DNA from: Rothia terrae
Lineage (GTDB): Bacteria; Actinomycetota; Actinomycetes; Actinomycetales; Micrococcaceae
NCBI RefSeq assembly: GCF_012396615.1
Contig: NZ_JAAXPV010000003.1
Span: 124,001-188,000 of the forward strand
DNA: 64,000 nucleotides
Direction: 5' to 3'
A program made the translations under genes and the position numbers. Within the stretch, counting starts at the first letter, position 1, and each line of letters opens with the position of its first letter. Shown one piece after another: positions 24,767 through 32,980 of this stretch. The notes beneath the pieces were generated by a model. It worked only from the letters and a program-made list of their open reading frames with translations, was not told the origin of the DNA and ran no database searches.

Positions 24767-25576
24767 ATGGGTAAGAACAAGGCAAAGGCGCCGGAGCTCA
24801 CCAAGGAACTCAAGCGCTCAGACAAAAAAGCGCAAAAGCGCTTTGTAAAAGCATTCGAGAAGTCTTTGGAAAAGCACGGCAGCAAAAAGCGCGCTTACAA
24901 GAAAGCGGAAGAAAAACTCGAGAAGAAGTTCGAACTCAAAAAGGGCGAATGGAAGCCCAGGGACTCTTCAGATGCTAAGAGCGATAAGAAAAAGTCTGAG
25001 AAAAAATCTAAGGCTCAGAAGGATGCAGGCAAGAAGTCTGTAGCTAAAAAGTCAGAGGCTCAGAAGAACGCGAAAAAAACAGCATCCAAGAAGGTGGAGT
25101 CCTCGAAAGCTGAGTCTAAGAAATCTGACGTCAAAACCTCGGCAAAGAAAAAGTCGGACAAGAAAAAGTCTGAGAAGCCGGTAAAGGCAAAGAAAACTTC
25201 TGACCAGAAGCAGGCTCAGAAGAAGGGTTCGAAGAAAAAGTCAGCCCCTCGGGTTGAGCAGTCCGTTGAGCCTGTCATTGAGGTTTCTGAGGATAGCGCA
25301 GAAATCATTGAACATCTCAAAGATGAGCCGGTTGAACAGACCGTGATTGAGGTGCAAGAAGTTGATCAGCCTGAGGATGCAGCTGAGACCGCCGAGGCTG
25401 TTGAGGCTGAGCCTGTGATGGAGCAACCTCGTGAGGTAGCTACCGAACTCACGCGTCCATTGCGTAGCGTCACCCGCGCGCAGTTGTACAAAGAGGCGCA
25501 GGAGCTGAAGATTCCCGGTCGTTCAACGATGAACAAGGAAGAGCTACTGGTGGCAGTAGAAGCCGCTAAGGCGTAA
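24767..25576 (+). CDS. Lysine-rich protein with C-terminal Rho-N/SAP-like motif
   Basis: A 269-residue, very charged protein. Residues 1-65 form a helical basic domain (LKRSDKKAQKRFVKAFEKSL). Residues 66-160 are a low-complexity Lys/Ser/Ala stretch resembling histone H1-like tails. Residues 165-225 are acidic (many Glu, Val, Ala), and residues 226-269 (RSVTRAQLYKEAQELKIPGR...NKEELLVAVEAA) match the short helix-extended-loop-helix of Rho N-terminal and SAP domains that bind nucleic acid. This suggests a nucleoid- or RNA-associated protein. It is commonly annotated only as hypothetical. GAGGA lies 8 bases before ATG 24767. It is monocistronic, ending in a strong terminator. Confidence 0.75.
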   Translation: MGKNKAKAPELTKELKRSDKKAQKRFVKAFEKSLEKHGSKKRAYKKAEEKLEKKFELKKGEWKPRDSSDAKSDKKKSEKKSKAQKDAGKKSVAKKSEAQKNAKKTASKKVESSKAESKKSDVKTSAKKKSDKKKSEKPVKAKKTSDQKQAQKKGSKKKSAPRVEQSVEPVIEVSEDSAEIIEHLKDEPVEQTVIEVQEVDQPEDAAETAEAVEAEPVMEQPREVATELTRPLRSVTRAQLYKEAQELKIPGRSTMNKEELLVAVEAAKA

Positions 25577-25585
25577 TCCGGGTTG

Positions 25586-25621
25586 AAAAGTGGCGAGGCA
25601 GAAATGTCTCGCCACTTTTTG
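25586..25621 (+). terminator. Terminator after the lysine-rich protein gene
   Basis: AAAAGTGGCGAG pairs with CTCGCCACTTTT, then TT. Confidence 0.9.
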
Positions 25622-25846
25622 ATTTAACTCGCACTCTCACAGAACCTTGGCCGCGAAGAAATCTACTTATAAGTAATATGACGTGATAATGACGTGGCGT
25701 GAGCGCATCAAAAATTTATCAGCGCCTTTCTGACATGGGTAAACATAATTTTTCTCGGAAACAAGAAAAATAAAACATATTAACTTTAGATTCCTAGTAT
25801 TTTAATTGATTTCTCTCAGTAGTATTAGTTCTGCATACATACCCCC

Positions 25847-25862
25847 GTAAGTGACCACTTAC
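25847..25862. promoter_or_regulatory. 16-base palindrome upstream of the surface protein gene
   Basis: GTAAGTGACCACTTAC is a perfect palindrome except for its AC centre, about 25 bases before ATG 25887 in an AT-rich 310-base gap (25577-25886). It could be an operator or an mRNA 5' hairpin. No other gene is seen in the gap. Confidence 0.45.
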
Positions 25863-25886
25863 ATTCACTCTTTTTAGGAGTCCCCA

Positions 25887-27071
25887 ATGGCTTCACGCCG
25901 CATACTTAAAGTAGCTACTGTCTCATCGGCGACTATCGCACTGGCAACCGGCTCGCTTCTCACCCCGGCATTCGCAGCGCCCCAAGACACCGCGTCCGAT
26001 CCCAAAGTTGTGGCTATCAAACAGGCCAACTACGACCTCACTGACGGTTACCTAGTCACCACCGCAACTTCTAATATCGCGCAGGACGGCACTCCCAGTG
26101 GCTTTTTCACCATTGGCGCCGGAAAAATTGATGACGCGAGCATCGGCGTTGAAAACGCCACGATGACTGCTGGCGATAACCAGACCGTTCAGATTCTTGC
26201 GCCCTCAGCCGCAGACGAAATCACGCAGCAGGGCGGCCTGACCATTGCGGGTTACTGGACCTCCTCCGATGCAGACATCCTTACCGTCGATGAGGTCGGC
26301 AACATTACGGCGGTTGGTGAAGGCACCGCGTCTCTCAGCTTTACGCCCCTGTACGTTCAGGATGGCAAAATCATTGAGGCTGTTCCCGTGCTGGGCACTG
26401 AAATCACGGTAGAAGCTGCCGCGCAGGAACCCGCCCCCGAGGTAACACCTACACCCGAGCAAACTCCCGCTCCTGAGGTGACTCCGAGTCCGGAAGAAAC
26501 TCCCGCACCCGAGGTGACCCCGGCACCGGTAGAAACTCCCGCACCCGTAACCCCCGTAGAATCTGAGGCTCCTGCACCTGTTGCGCCGATAGAGGAAGCT
26601 GCTCCGGTAGTCGCTCCTGTAGCACCAGTACAGCAGCCCGTCGCGCAGGCTGCAGCGGATCCCGCATCCACCGAATTCATTTACGAAAACTGTGCAGCGG
26701 TATGGGATGCAACCGGCGGCCCCATCACCTCCTCTGACTACGGCTACGGTGTATCGCTGGATAGCGACCGCGACGGCATCGCCTGCGAAACCCGCCCCGA
26801 CTACGTCAACGAGGCAGGTATTTCTGATGCCGGCTACAGCTCAGAAAATGCTGCTGTGGTGAACTCTTCAGATACTTCCGGCTACGTACGTTCGTCGGAG
26901 AGCTCCTACTCCGATGCAGGCTTGCGTGGCTCACAGGATAGCTACTACGCAAGCTCTTACGATTCACTGGCGCACACCGGCGCTAATGCTTACGGCATTT
27001 TTGTTGCCGGTTTGGCGTTGCTTGGATTGGGTACCGCTGCGGTTCTCTTCTCGCGTCGACGCGACGCATAA
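25887..27071 (+). CDS. Sortase-anchored surface protein with Ig-like and Excalibur domains
   Basis: A 394-residue wall-anchored protein. The signal peptide (RRILKVATVSSATIALATGS, cleavage after AFA) is followed by a region ending in a bacterial Ig-like (Big) segment, WTSSDADILTVDEVGNITAV near 130-149. Residues about 180-255 are a Pro/Glu/Thr-rich stalk with three 12-residue repeats of the type PAPEVTPxPExT. An Excalibur calcium-binding domain follows, FIYENCAAVWDATGGPI...DRDGIACE (about 267-312), with the DxDxDGxxCE motif. The C-terminus has LAHTG (361-365), a membrane helix and SRRRDA, a typical sortase signal. TAGGAG lies upstream of ATG 25887. It is probably an adhesin-like or wall structural protein. 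Confidence 0.9.
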   Translation: MASRRILKVATVSSATIALATGSLLTPAFAAPQDTASDPKVVAIKQANYDLTDGYLVTTATSNIAQDGTPSGFFTIGAGKIDDASIGVENATMTAGDNQTVQILAPSAADEITQQGGLTIAGYWTSSDADILTVDEVGNITAVGEGTASLSFTPLYVQDGKIIEAVPVLGTEITVEAAAQEPAPEVTPTPEQTPAPEVTPSPEETPAPEVTPAPVETPAPVTPVESEAPAPVAPIEEAAPVVAPVAPVQQPVAQAAADPASTEFIYENCAAVWDATGGPITSSDYGYGVSLDSDRDGIACETRPDYVNEAGISDAGYSSENAAVVNSSDTSGYVRSSESSYSDAGLRGSQDSYYASSYDSLAHTGANAYGIFVAGLALLGLGTAAVLFSRRRDA

Positions 27072-27104
27072 GCGAGTGATTTTTAGCGGAGTTTAACGCA
27101 CAAC

Positions 27105-27137
27105 GGGGCTGGCAGGAAGGTAATCCCCGCCAGCCCC
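27105..27137. terminator. Bidirectional terminator between surface protein and TspO
   Basis: GGGGCTGGC pairs with GCCAGCCCC, followed by TTTCTT, between convergent genes. Confidence 0.8.
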
Positions 27138-27154
27138 TTTCTTGTGTTATGGCG

Positions 27155-27634
27155 CTACTTATTCAGCTGCCAGAATTTAGTGGAGAGTGCGGTGGCGAAT
27201 CCCGTCCAACCAGCGTACGGTGCAAGAGCCGCTGCGGCGGGCGTACTAACGGTTGCGGTGCGTCGTACGAGGTCTGCGGAACTTACGGCCAGAACTCCCG
27301 CATGGAGAGCCGCCAGACCCATGTTGTGCGAGCGGAAGAAGGTGTAGCTCCACGAAGCGTTGAGCACCAGGTTGGTAGCAAGAGCGATGGAGTAGGCACG
27401 CGCATCCTTCTTTCTACCGCGCTGTTTGAGCTGCGAGAGCACAAGCCCGCTGGTAGCTGCAATATCCGTATAGAGTGCAGTCCACGCAATAGGGAACACC
27501 TGGTTGGGCGGGTTCCAGTCGGGTTTCTTGAGGCTCTTGTAGTAGAGGCTGTTAGGGTCGGACGCGATGGAGCCAGCAACAGCGCAGGCTACAGTGCCTG
27601 CGGTGGTGGCGATGTAAGGAGTAAAACTAGGCAT
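27155..27634 (-). CDS. tspO: TspO/MBR family membrane protein
   Basis: A 159-residue five-helix membrane protein of the tryptophan-rich sensory protein family, which binds porphyrins and related ligands. Family marks are SLKKPDWNPPNQVFPIAWTA (residues 34-53), the conserved Trp-Pro-Pro loop after helix 1, and NLVLNASWSYTFF (88-100), the typical NxxWSxxFF helix. The C-terminus is short. It stands between the surface-protein terminator and a SulP transporter on the same strand 65 bases upstream. Its role could be tetrapyrrole or oxidative-stress signalling. Confidence 0.93.
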   Translation of the reverse strand: MPSFTPYIATTAGTVACAVAGSIASDPNSLYYKSLKKPDWNPPNQVFPIAWTALYTDIAATSGLVLSQLKQRGRKKDARAYSIALATNLVLNASWSYTFFRSHNMGLAALHAGVLAVSSADLVRRTATVSTPAAAALAPYAGWTGFATALSTKFWQLNK

Positions 27635-27699
27635 ACTGTTAGTCTACGCCTGAACAGAAACCGCAGAAAATGACCCGGCATTTTTATGTCCTAACGGTT

Positions 27700-29193
27700 C
27701 TACAGGGTGCCGGTGAGACGGTCGTGGAGTTGGTGCGAATCGGAGTTGAGCCCTACCACGTGAACGGTTTTGCCTAGCTTGGCGTACTTCGTGGTGATGC
27801 CATCGAGTGCAGATACCGTGGATGCGTCCCACACATGCGAGTTCCGCATATCAATCGCAACGTGCGCGGGGTCGTTGGTGTAGTCAAAGAGCGTGTAGAG
27901 GTCATTTGAGGACGCGAAGAACAGCTCACCGTCCACACGGTAGGTGACGGAATTGCCGTCGGCTGAGAGCTGACGGTCCACCGTGACAAAACGCGCGACG
28001 CGTCGGGCGAAGAGTGCCATAGCGGTGAGAATACCGGCGCCCACACCCAGAGCTAGGTTATGCGTGAAGACGGTCAACGCTACCGTTACCAGCATGACGA
28101 CGGTTTCTGACCGCGGCATGGTACGCAGCGTTTTCGGAGTAATAGAGTGCCAGTCAAAGGTAGTCAGGGATACAAAAATCATGATGGCAACGAGCGCTGC
28201 CATGGGAATGATCGCCACAATATCGCCGAGCACCAGTGACAAGACCAGAATAAAGAAGCCCGAGAAGAAAGTAGAGATTCGGGTGCGTCCGCGAGCGCCG
28301 TTGACGTTGATCATGGTCTGCCCAATCATGGCGCAACCGCCCATACCGCCGAAAATACCGGTGGCGAGGTTGGCTATACCCAGACCCCAGGATTCGCGGG
28401 TTTTGTTGGAGTGAGTATCGGTGATGTCGTCAACGAGTTTCGCGGTCATGAGCGATTCAACGAGGCCGACGAAGGTGATTCCCAGTGCGTAGGGCGCAAT
28501 AATTTGCAGGGTTTCACCGGTGAGGGGAACATCCGGGAAGAAGAGCTGCGGCAGTGAGGACGGCAGTTCACCGTAGTCGCCGACGGTCGGTACCTGTGCT
28601 CCTGCAAGTCCGGCAAAGAGAGTGAGCACGATGATGACGATCAGCGGGGCAGGGATGGCTGAAGACAGTTTGGGCAGACCAAACACGAGTACAACGCCCA
28701 CTGCGACCATGGGATAGACCAGCCAGGGCACGCCTATTAGTTGAGGTAGCTGCGACGAAAAAATCAGAATCGCCAGTGCGTTGACGAACCCGACCATGAC
28801 CTGTCGCGGGATGAACCGCATCAGTTTGGCGACGCCGAGTGCCGCAAAGAGAATTTGCAGGATGCCGGCGAGTAAGACGGTGGCGACGAGGTAGTTCATG
28901 CCGTGGCTGGCAACCAGTGGTGCAATCACAAGGGCTGTAGAACCGGCTGCACCCGAGATCATGGCTGGGCGTCCACCGGTGATGGCAATGGTTATCGCCA
29001 AAATTACCGAGGTGAAGAGACCTACTTTGGGGTCAACGCCAGCAACAACGGCGAAGGCGAGTGCCTCGGGAATGAGCGCGAGTGAGGTAACAAGCCCTGC
29101 CAGAACTTCGATGAAGAGTAGCTGAGGCGAACGCAGGGTGCGCGCTACTGACTGCCGCTCAAGCGGGGTCAGTGTGTCTGGTGTGGAGGTCAT
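27700..29193 (-). CDS. SulP-family anion transporter with STAS domain
   Basis: A 497-residue inorganic anion transporter. The membrane part shows the SulP segments SLALIPEALAFAVVAGVDPK (residues about 36-55), ISGAAGSTALVIAPL and GGMGGCAMIGQTMINVNGAR, where NxxxGxRTR is highly typical. A cytosolic C-terminal STAS domain (VDGELFFASSNDLYTLFDY...HVAIDMRNSHVWDAST) follows. Family members carry sulfate, bicarbonate or dicarboxylates; which one cannot be told. I prefer ATG 29193 to the TTG eight codons upstream. It sits just downstream of repeat copy B. Confidence 0.9.
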   Translation of the reverse strand: MTSTPDTLTPLERQSVARTLRSPQLLFIEVLAGLVTSLALIPEALAFAVVAGVDPKVGLFTSVILAITIAITGGRPAMISGAAGSTALVIAPLVASHGMNYLVATVLLAGILQILFAALGVAKLMRFIPRQVMVGFVNALAILIFSSQLPQLIGVPWLVYPMVAVGVVLVFGLPKLSSAIPAPLIVIIVLTLFAGLAGAQVPTVGDYGELPSSLPQLFFPDVPLTGETLQIIAPYALGITFVGLVESLMTAKLVDDITDTHSNKTRESWGLGIANLATGIFGGMGGCAMIGQTMINVNGARGRTRISTFFSGFFILVLSLVLGDIVAIIPMAALVAIMIFVSLTTFDWHSITPKTLRTMPRSETVVMLVTVALTVFTHNLALGVGAGILTAMALFARRVARFVTVDRQLSADGNSVTYRVDGELFFASSNDLYTLFDYTNDPAHVAIDMRNSHVWDASTVSALDGITTKYAKLGKTVHVVGLNSDSHQLHDRLTGTL

Positions 29194-29245
29194 GAGGTCT
29201 TTCGGAGGTGGGCTCAATGAGTTATAGGCAGGTAACGAGGCTCAA

Positions 29246-29346
29246 CATACGCGTATCTCGCCAGCAGTCCCTCTCGCTTCACTCGCGCTGGGCGCTCGGA
29301 AGCGATTCACGCCAGCCCCGATGCCAGCAGGCGATATACGCGCATG
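29246..29346 (+). repeat. Intergenic palindromic repeat family 1, copy B
   Basis: The core starting GCCAGCAGTCCCTCTCGC (29260-29277) matches copies A and C. Its outer arms, CATACGCGTATCTCGCC (29246-29262) and GGCGATATACGCGCATG (29330-29346), pair with two mismatches and share no sequence with the arms of the other copies. It lies between the GH76 stop and the SulP start. Confidence 0.8.
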
Positions 29347-29381
29347 CTGATCATGGTGGCAAGCGATACAGCTACCGGAAT

Positions 29382-30596
29382 TTACGCAATGCGCGCAGCG
29401 GCTTCGAGAATCATCCATGCCTGTAGCTGGCTGGAAAGTTCCACGGCGCGTCCCGGCACGAGGCTTTCGGATGTGTGGGCGGTGACGTCCGGGGAGAAGA
29501 GCGCAATGGATTCGCCGCGGATTTCGTTGACGTCGATGCCGAACTCGTTGAGCGGTAGGTCGGGGTCGAACTCGCGTCGTCCCTCCCACAGAATACGGGC
29601 GGTATTGAGGACGAGTTCGCGGGCAGTTGCACGGGACGCGGCGTCCAATTCTGGGTTGGTGGATGCATCTGCCAGGTTGCGCGCGAGGATGCCGGTGAAT
29701 AGTCCGCCGTCGCCGCTACCTTTGGTGGTGAGCACGCGAATAGCGGTGCCGTCATCGTTGAAGTCGCAGGTAAAGTGGTGGGCGACACCGCCGATGATAT
29801 CGGCCGCGTGTTCGGTGCGGTAACGCCACAGGGGTAAATCATCGGTGGGTTCTAACTCAAGCAGAGCAGAGAGCACAGGGCCAGAGTTGTAGGAGTACAG
29901 TGCGCGTTCTACCGCGGTGTCGAAAGCGCCTGACTCGTTGGTTCCGGTGATGCGAATACCGTCCAGATACGCTGAATTGTCGTCATCCCACAGGTTTTCA
30001 CCCAGCCAGTTCAGCAGGGGAGCGGCTTCATCGCCTCGGTGCGCGCGGACCAGTGCCAGCGCGGTGGGAGCGGTGGCGGGAGTGTTCTTGAAGTCGCGTT
30101 TTTTCGACCAGAACACGCCGCCGCCCAAAGAATCATCAATGGCGTCGGTGAGCTGGTTGTAGAGGGTGACTCCGGCATCTTGAGTGCTGATGCTACCAAC
30201 GCCGTGAAGGGCGCGGTGCAGAGCATTGAGCCTGCCCAACGCTAGGGTCAACCAGGCCATGTCATCGTAGAAATCGTTGATGACGGTGCCGAAGTTACGG
30301 GTAACGATGCCGCGCTGAATTTCTTGCGCTTTACCCAGCCAGGCTTGCGCTGATTCGGTGTTGCCCTCGCGCAGCCGGCGGAATCCGGCGTCCACCGCGC
30401 AATCCAAGAAATGTGCCTGCCACCAGTAATGCCAGTGCGCAAAACGTTGTACGCGGGTTCGGTTGTCGGGTATCTGCACGGCTCCAATCAGTGTGCCGGG
30501 AATGCCGAAGGCACGACGTCCAAAATGCCGTACCACAGAGCGCGCTGCCACAGCGGCCGCGTGCGAATAATCGTGAGAAATGTTGGGGGTGCTCAT
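29382..30596 (-). CDS. GH76-family glycoside hydrolase, apparently cytosolic
   Basis: A 404-residue (alpha/alpha)6-barrel hydrolase of family GH76, endo-alpha-1,6-mannanases and relatives. The paired catalytic aspartates are seen in NDFYDDMAWLTLAL (D111-D112), and HWHYWWQAHFLD near 54-65 plus the Trp/Asn-rich GGGVFWSKKRDFKNTPATA fit the family. No signal peptide is present at the N-terminus (MSTPNISHDYSHAAAVAARS), whereas most GH76 enzymes are exported. The enzyme may therefore act on cytosolic or imported mannan-type glycans, or on lipoglycan intermediates. This localisation is inferred. It lies 30 bases downstream of the pseudouridine synthase gene on the same strand. Confidence 0.85.
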   Translation of the reverse strand: MSTPNISHDYSHAAAVAARSVVRHFGRRAFGIPGTLIGAVQIPDNRTRVQRFAHWHYWWQAHFLDCAVDAGFRRLREGNTESAQAWLGKAQEIQRGIVTRNFGTVINDFYDDMAWLTLALGRLNALHRALHGVGSISTQDAGVTLYNQLTDAIDDSLGGGVFWSKKRDFKNTPATAPTALALVRAHRGDEAAPLLNWLGENLWDDDNSAYLDGIRITGTNESGAFDTAVERALYSYNSGPVLSALLELEPTDDLPLWRYRTEHAADIIGGVAHHFTCDFNDDGTAIRVLTTKGSGDGGLFTGILARNLADASTNPELDAASRATARELVLNTARILWEGRREFDPDLPLNEFGIDVNEIRGESIALFSPDVTAHTSESLVPGRAVELSSQLQAWMILEAAARIA

Positions 30597-30626
30597 TGAA
30601 AAATCCTTACGTGTGCTGTGAAAATT

Positions 30627-31697
30627 CTACGGCGCGAGTGCTAGCTTGCGGTGGCTTGTGATGGTGATATCTTCACCTGTTATCGGATGCGTGAAAGTAA
30701 CGGTGCGTGCCAGTAGCTGTAGCGGTAGAGCGGGTTCATCGTCTGCAATGGGTAATGCGTACGGATAGAGAACGTCCCCGGCAATGGGCGCGCCGAGTGC
30801 CCACAGATGTGCGCGTAGCTGGTGGGTTTTACCGGTGATCGGGTCAAGCTTATAGTGCGCCATGCGCCCGCTTGGCAGAGGCAGCGCGGGGTTCTGCGTA
30901 GAGCGTTCAGGAAGAATCCCAGCAGGAAGATCAAAAATTTTCAGGCAGGTCACTATCGACCGCGCGTTGGTCTCTAACCCCTGGGCGGATGCCTCTTCTT
31001 GGCTGAGCTGGCGCACCTGCAACTGGCCGTGCGTTTTATCGATGCGAGTGTTCACCTGCACGCTGGCCCCCGGCTCAAGTTCAGGTACCGCGGCAGCCAC
31101 CGCCTCGTAGGACTTTTCAACCCTACGGTTTTGGAACATCAGCTGAAAAGGTGCGCGGGCATCCTTCGTCTTAGCAAAAAGTACAACGCCAGCTGTGGGG
31201 CGATCCAGTCGGTGAATCGGAATCAGATCGGGGTTGTTCTCTCTCACCCGCAACTGCGCTAAAGCGGTGTGTGCTACAAAAGACCCATTGGGTGTGGTCG
31301 GCAAAAAATGCGGTTTATCAATCGCCAGCACCCACTCATCCTCATAAAGAACCGGCATATCAAACGGCACTTTTCGCTCGTTACCCAGCTCGCGGTAGTA
31401 CCAAATCTTTTGCCCCGCCAACGGAGCTGTGGGGGCAACGTCCGCTCCCGTAGCATCCTTCACCTCGTGCGTCTCAAAACGCGCGGCAATAATCGCTGGA
31501 TCATGCGGATAAAAACGATTGACCAAATACTCAAAGACGGTTCTCGCTCCGAAGGTTTCGGTAGGACGCGGCGGCTGAGCAGCTGCCGCGCTCGTAGCAT
31601 CCTCACCGGCTAGCGGCAACAAAAGCGCAACGGGGTCAATGCCGTTTCGTTGCGGTAACGGCTGAACAAACTCGTGGCGGGATACTCTTCTAGGCAC
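30627..31697 (-). CDS. RluA-family RNA pseudouridine synthase
   Basis: A 356-residue cytosolic enzyme that isomerises uridines in rRNA or tRNA. The catalytic motif HRLDRPTAGVVLFAKT (162-177) contains the nucleophilic Asp165. KSYEAVAA and PITGKTHQLRAHLWALGAPI further support the RluA class. No S4 domain is apparent at the N-terminus, which is replaced by a Pro/Ala-rich stretch (TSAAAAQPPRPTE). The target site is unknown. The upstream gap of 234 bases contains repeat copy C. Confidence 0.92.
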   Translation of the reverse strand: MPRRVSRHEFVQPLPQRNGIDPVALLLPLAGEDATSAAAAQPPRPTETFGARTVFEYLVNRFYPHDPAIIAARFETHEVKDATGADVAPTAPLAGQKIWYYRELGNERKVPFDMPVLYEDEWVLAIDKPHFLPTTPNGSFVAHTALAQLRVRENNPDLIPIHRLDRPTAGVVLFAKTKDARAPFQLMFQNRRVEKSYEAVAAAVPELEPGASVQVNTRIDKTHGQLQVRQLSQEEASAQGLETNARSIVTCLKIFDLPAGILPERSTQNPALPLPSGRMAHYKLDPITGKTHQLRAHLWALGAPIAGDVLYPYALPIADDEPALPLQLLARTVTFTHPITGEDITITSHRKLALAP

Positions 31698-31802
31698 GGA
31701 TTTATTCTACGTTGGCGTCTTGTGAACAGCCGTGAGCTGGCGCGGCGAGATAGCTCTCAGGGCTTTTTCACATTATCGAAGCGCTGAGAAATAGAACCTA
31801 CT

Positions 31803-31912
31803 GGTCCGCTGTGCTTTGTATCGCCAGCTGGCATCGGGTCTGGCGTGAATCGCGTCGTGAGCGCCAGCGAACCACGCGAGAGGGACTGCTGGCGAGACAA
31901 AGCGCACGGAAC
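31803..31912 (-). repeat. Intergenic palindromic repeat family 1, copy C (inverted)
   Basis: On the minus strand the core GCCAGCAGTCCCTCTCGC (31894-31877) and GATTCACGCCAGACCCGATG continue the match to copy B. Arms around GTGCTTTGTATCGCC (31811-31825) and GGCGAGACAAAGCGCAC (31891-31907) pair, but differ from those of copies A and B. It lies 20 bases past the nei stop. Confidence 0.8.
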
Positions 31913-31931
31913 TATCGGTGTTTATTGTTGT

Positions 31932-32816
31932 CTAGATGTATAGCACCTGGCAGGTGGGGCATCGGAAGCTGATGCGTGAAACCGTTTCTTCGGTTTGTGC
32001 GTAGCGGTCTGTCCCAAAACGCTTAGCGCCAGTTCCTAGGTCTGAGAGCTCGTCTTTGATGATGAACGAGCCGCACCGGTAGCAGGGACGGCCGCGCCTG
32101 CCGTAACACCACAGCGGTTCGCGTTCGGTGCGGGTTACGCGTCGCGGGCGCATCCTGTTAGCCGTAAGTAGTAGGTGCGCTATTTCGATGACGCGGGCAA
32201 GATCGGGCACAGCACCTACCTGCGAGCGCGGGTCAACTCCCGCGAGAAAGAGTGTTTCTGCGCGAAAGATGGTGCCGATTCCCATGAGGTTCTTTTGGTC
32301 TAGAAGCGCCGGGCCAATGAGCCGTTCTGGTTGTGCAAGAAGGTTGTTGAGGGCCAGTTGGGGGTTCCAGTCTGCTCCGAGAAGATCTGGACCGAGGTAG
32401 CCTAGTCGTTCTTTTTCCTCGGTGGTGGGAAAGATTTCGAGTAGTCCGAGCGTGAATCCGACGGCTGAGACAGGGGTGCTACCGGGTACGAGCTGCCCGT
32501 TTGCGTCCTGCCTGGCGTTGGCGTTGATGATGGCTCGCGCTGCCGAGGCTGGGCGTTTCCAGCGTTGGGGGTTGCCGTTGTCATCTACGCCGTAGATGTG
32601 CCAGATGCCGTCCATTTTCAGGTGGGAGTGCACGGTGAAATCGTCGATGCGAAGTAGAAGGTGTTTGCCTCGGGCTAGTGCGCCGTGAATGTGTTTGCCT
32701 GAGAAGTCGACTTCGGCGACGTCGGGGTAGCGGAAGCTGGTGCTGTGGGCGGTGCGTCCGGCGAGTGCTTTGTGCAGGCTGCGAGCTTGGCGCCAGACGG
32801 TATCTCCTTCGGGCAT
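31932..32816 (-). CDS. nei: Fpg/Nei-family DNA glycosylase (endonuclease VIII-like)
   Basis: A 294-residue bifunctional base-excision repair enzyme removing oxidised pyrimidines. The N-terminus MPEGDTVWRQARSL carries the catalytic Pro2-Glu3 pair and the Nei-type GDTVW. The helix-two-turn-helix region (NLMGIGTIFRAETLFLAG) is at about 185-202. The C-terminal zinc finger has cysteines in CYGRRGRPCYRCGS and FRCPTC. The MPEGDT start fixes ATG 32816. It is probably expressed alone. Confidence 0.94.
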   Translation of the reverse strand: MPEGDTVWRQARSLHKALAGRTAHSTSFRYPDVAEVDFSGKHIHGALARGKHLLLRIDDFTVHSHLKMDGIWHIYGVDDNGNPQRWKRPASAARAIINANARQDANGQLVPGSTPVSAVGFTLGLLEIFPTTEEKERLGYLGPDLLGADWNPQLALNNLLAQPERLIGPALLDQKNLMGIGTIFRAETLFLAGVDPRSQVGAVPDLARVIEIAHLLLTANRMRPRRVTRTEREPLWCYGRRGRPCYRCGSFIIKDELSDLGTGAKRFGTDRYAQTEETVSRISFRCPTCQVLYI

Positions 32817-32980
32817 GGGATGTTTTCTCCGTAAAATAGATGTGGGCTGTGTGGTGGAACTAATGTGACAAGTTCCATAATAAATTAAATAAGTGTGCTG
32901 ACTAGGTAAAATTGTGTAAAAATTTAAAATAAAGGGTGTTTTGGTGTATTGAGGTGTAGACGCTGTGGGGGACAGTCTGT

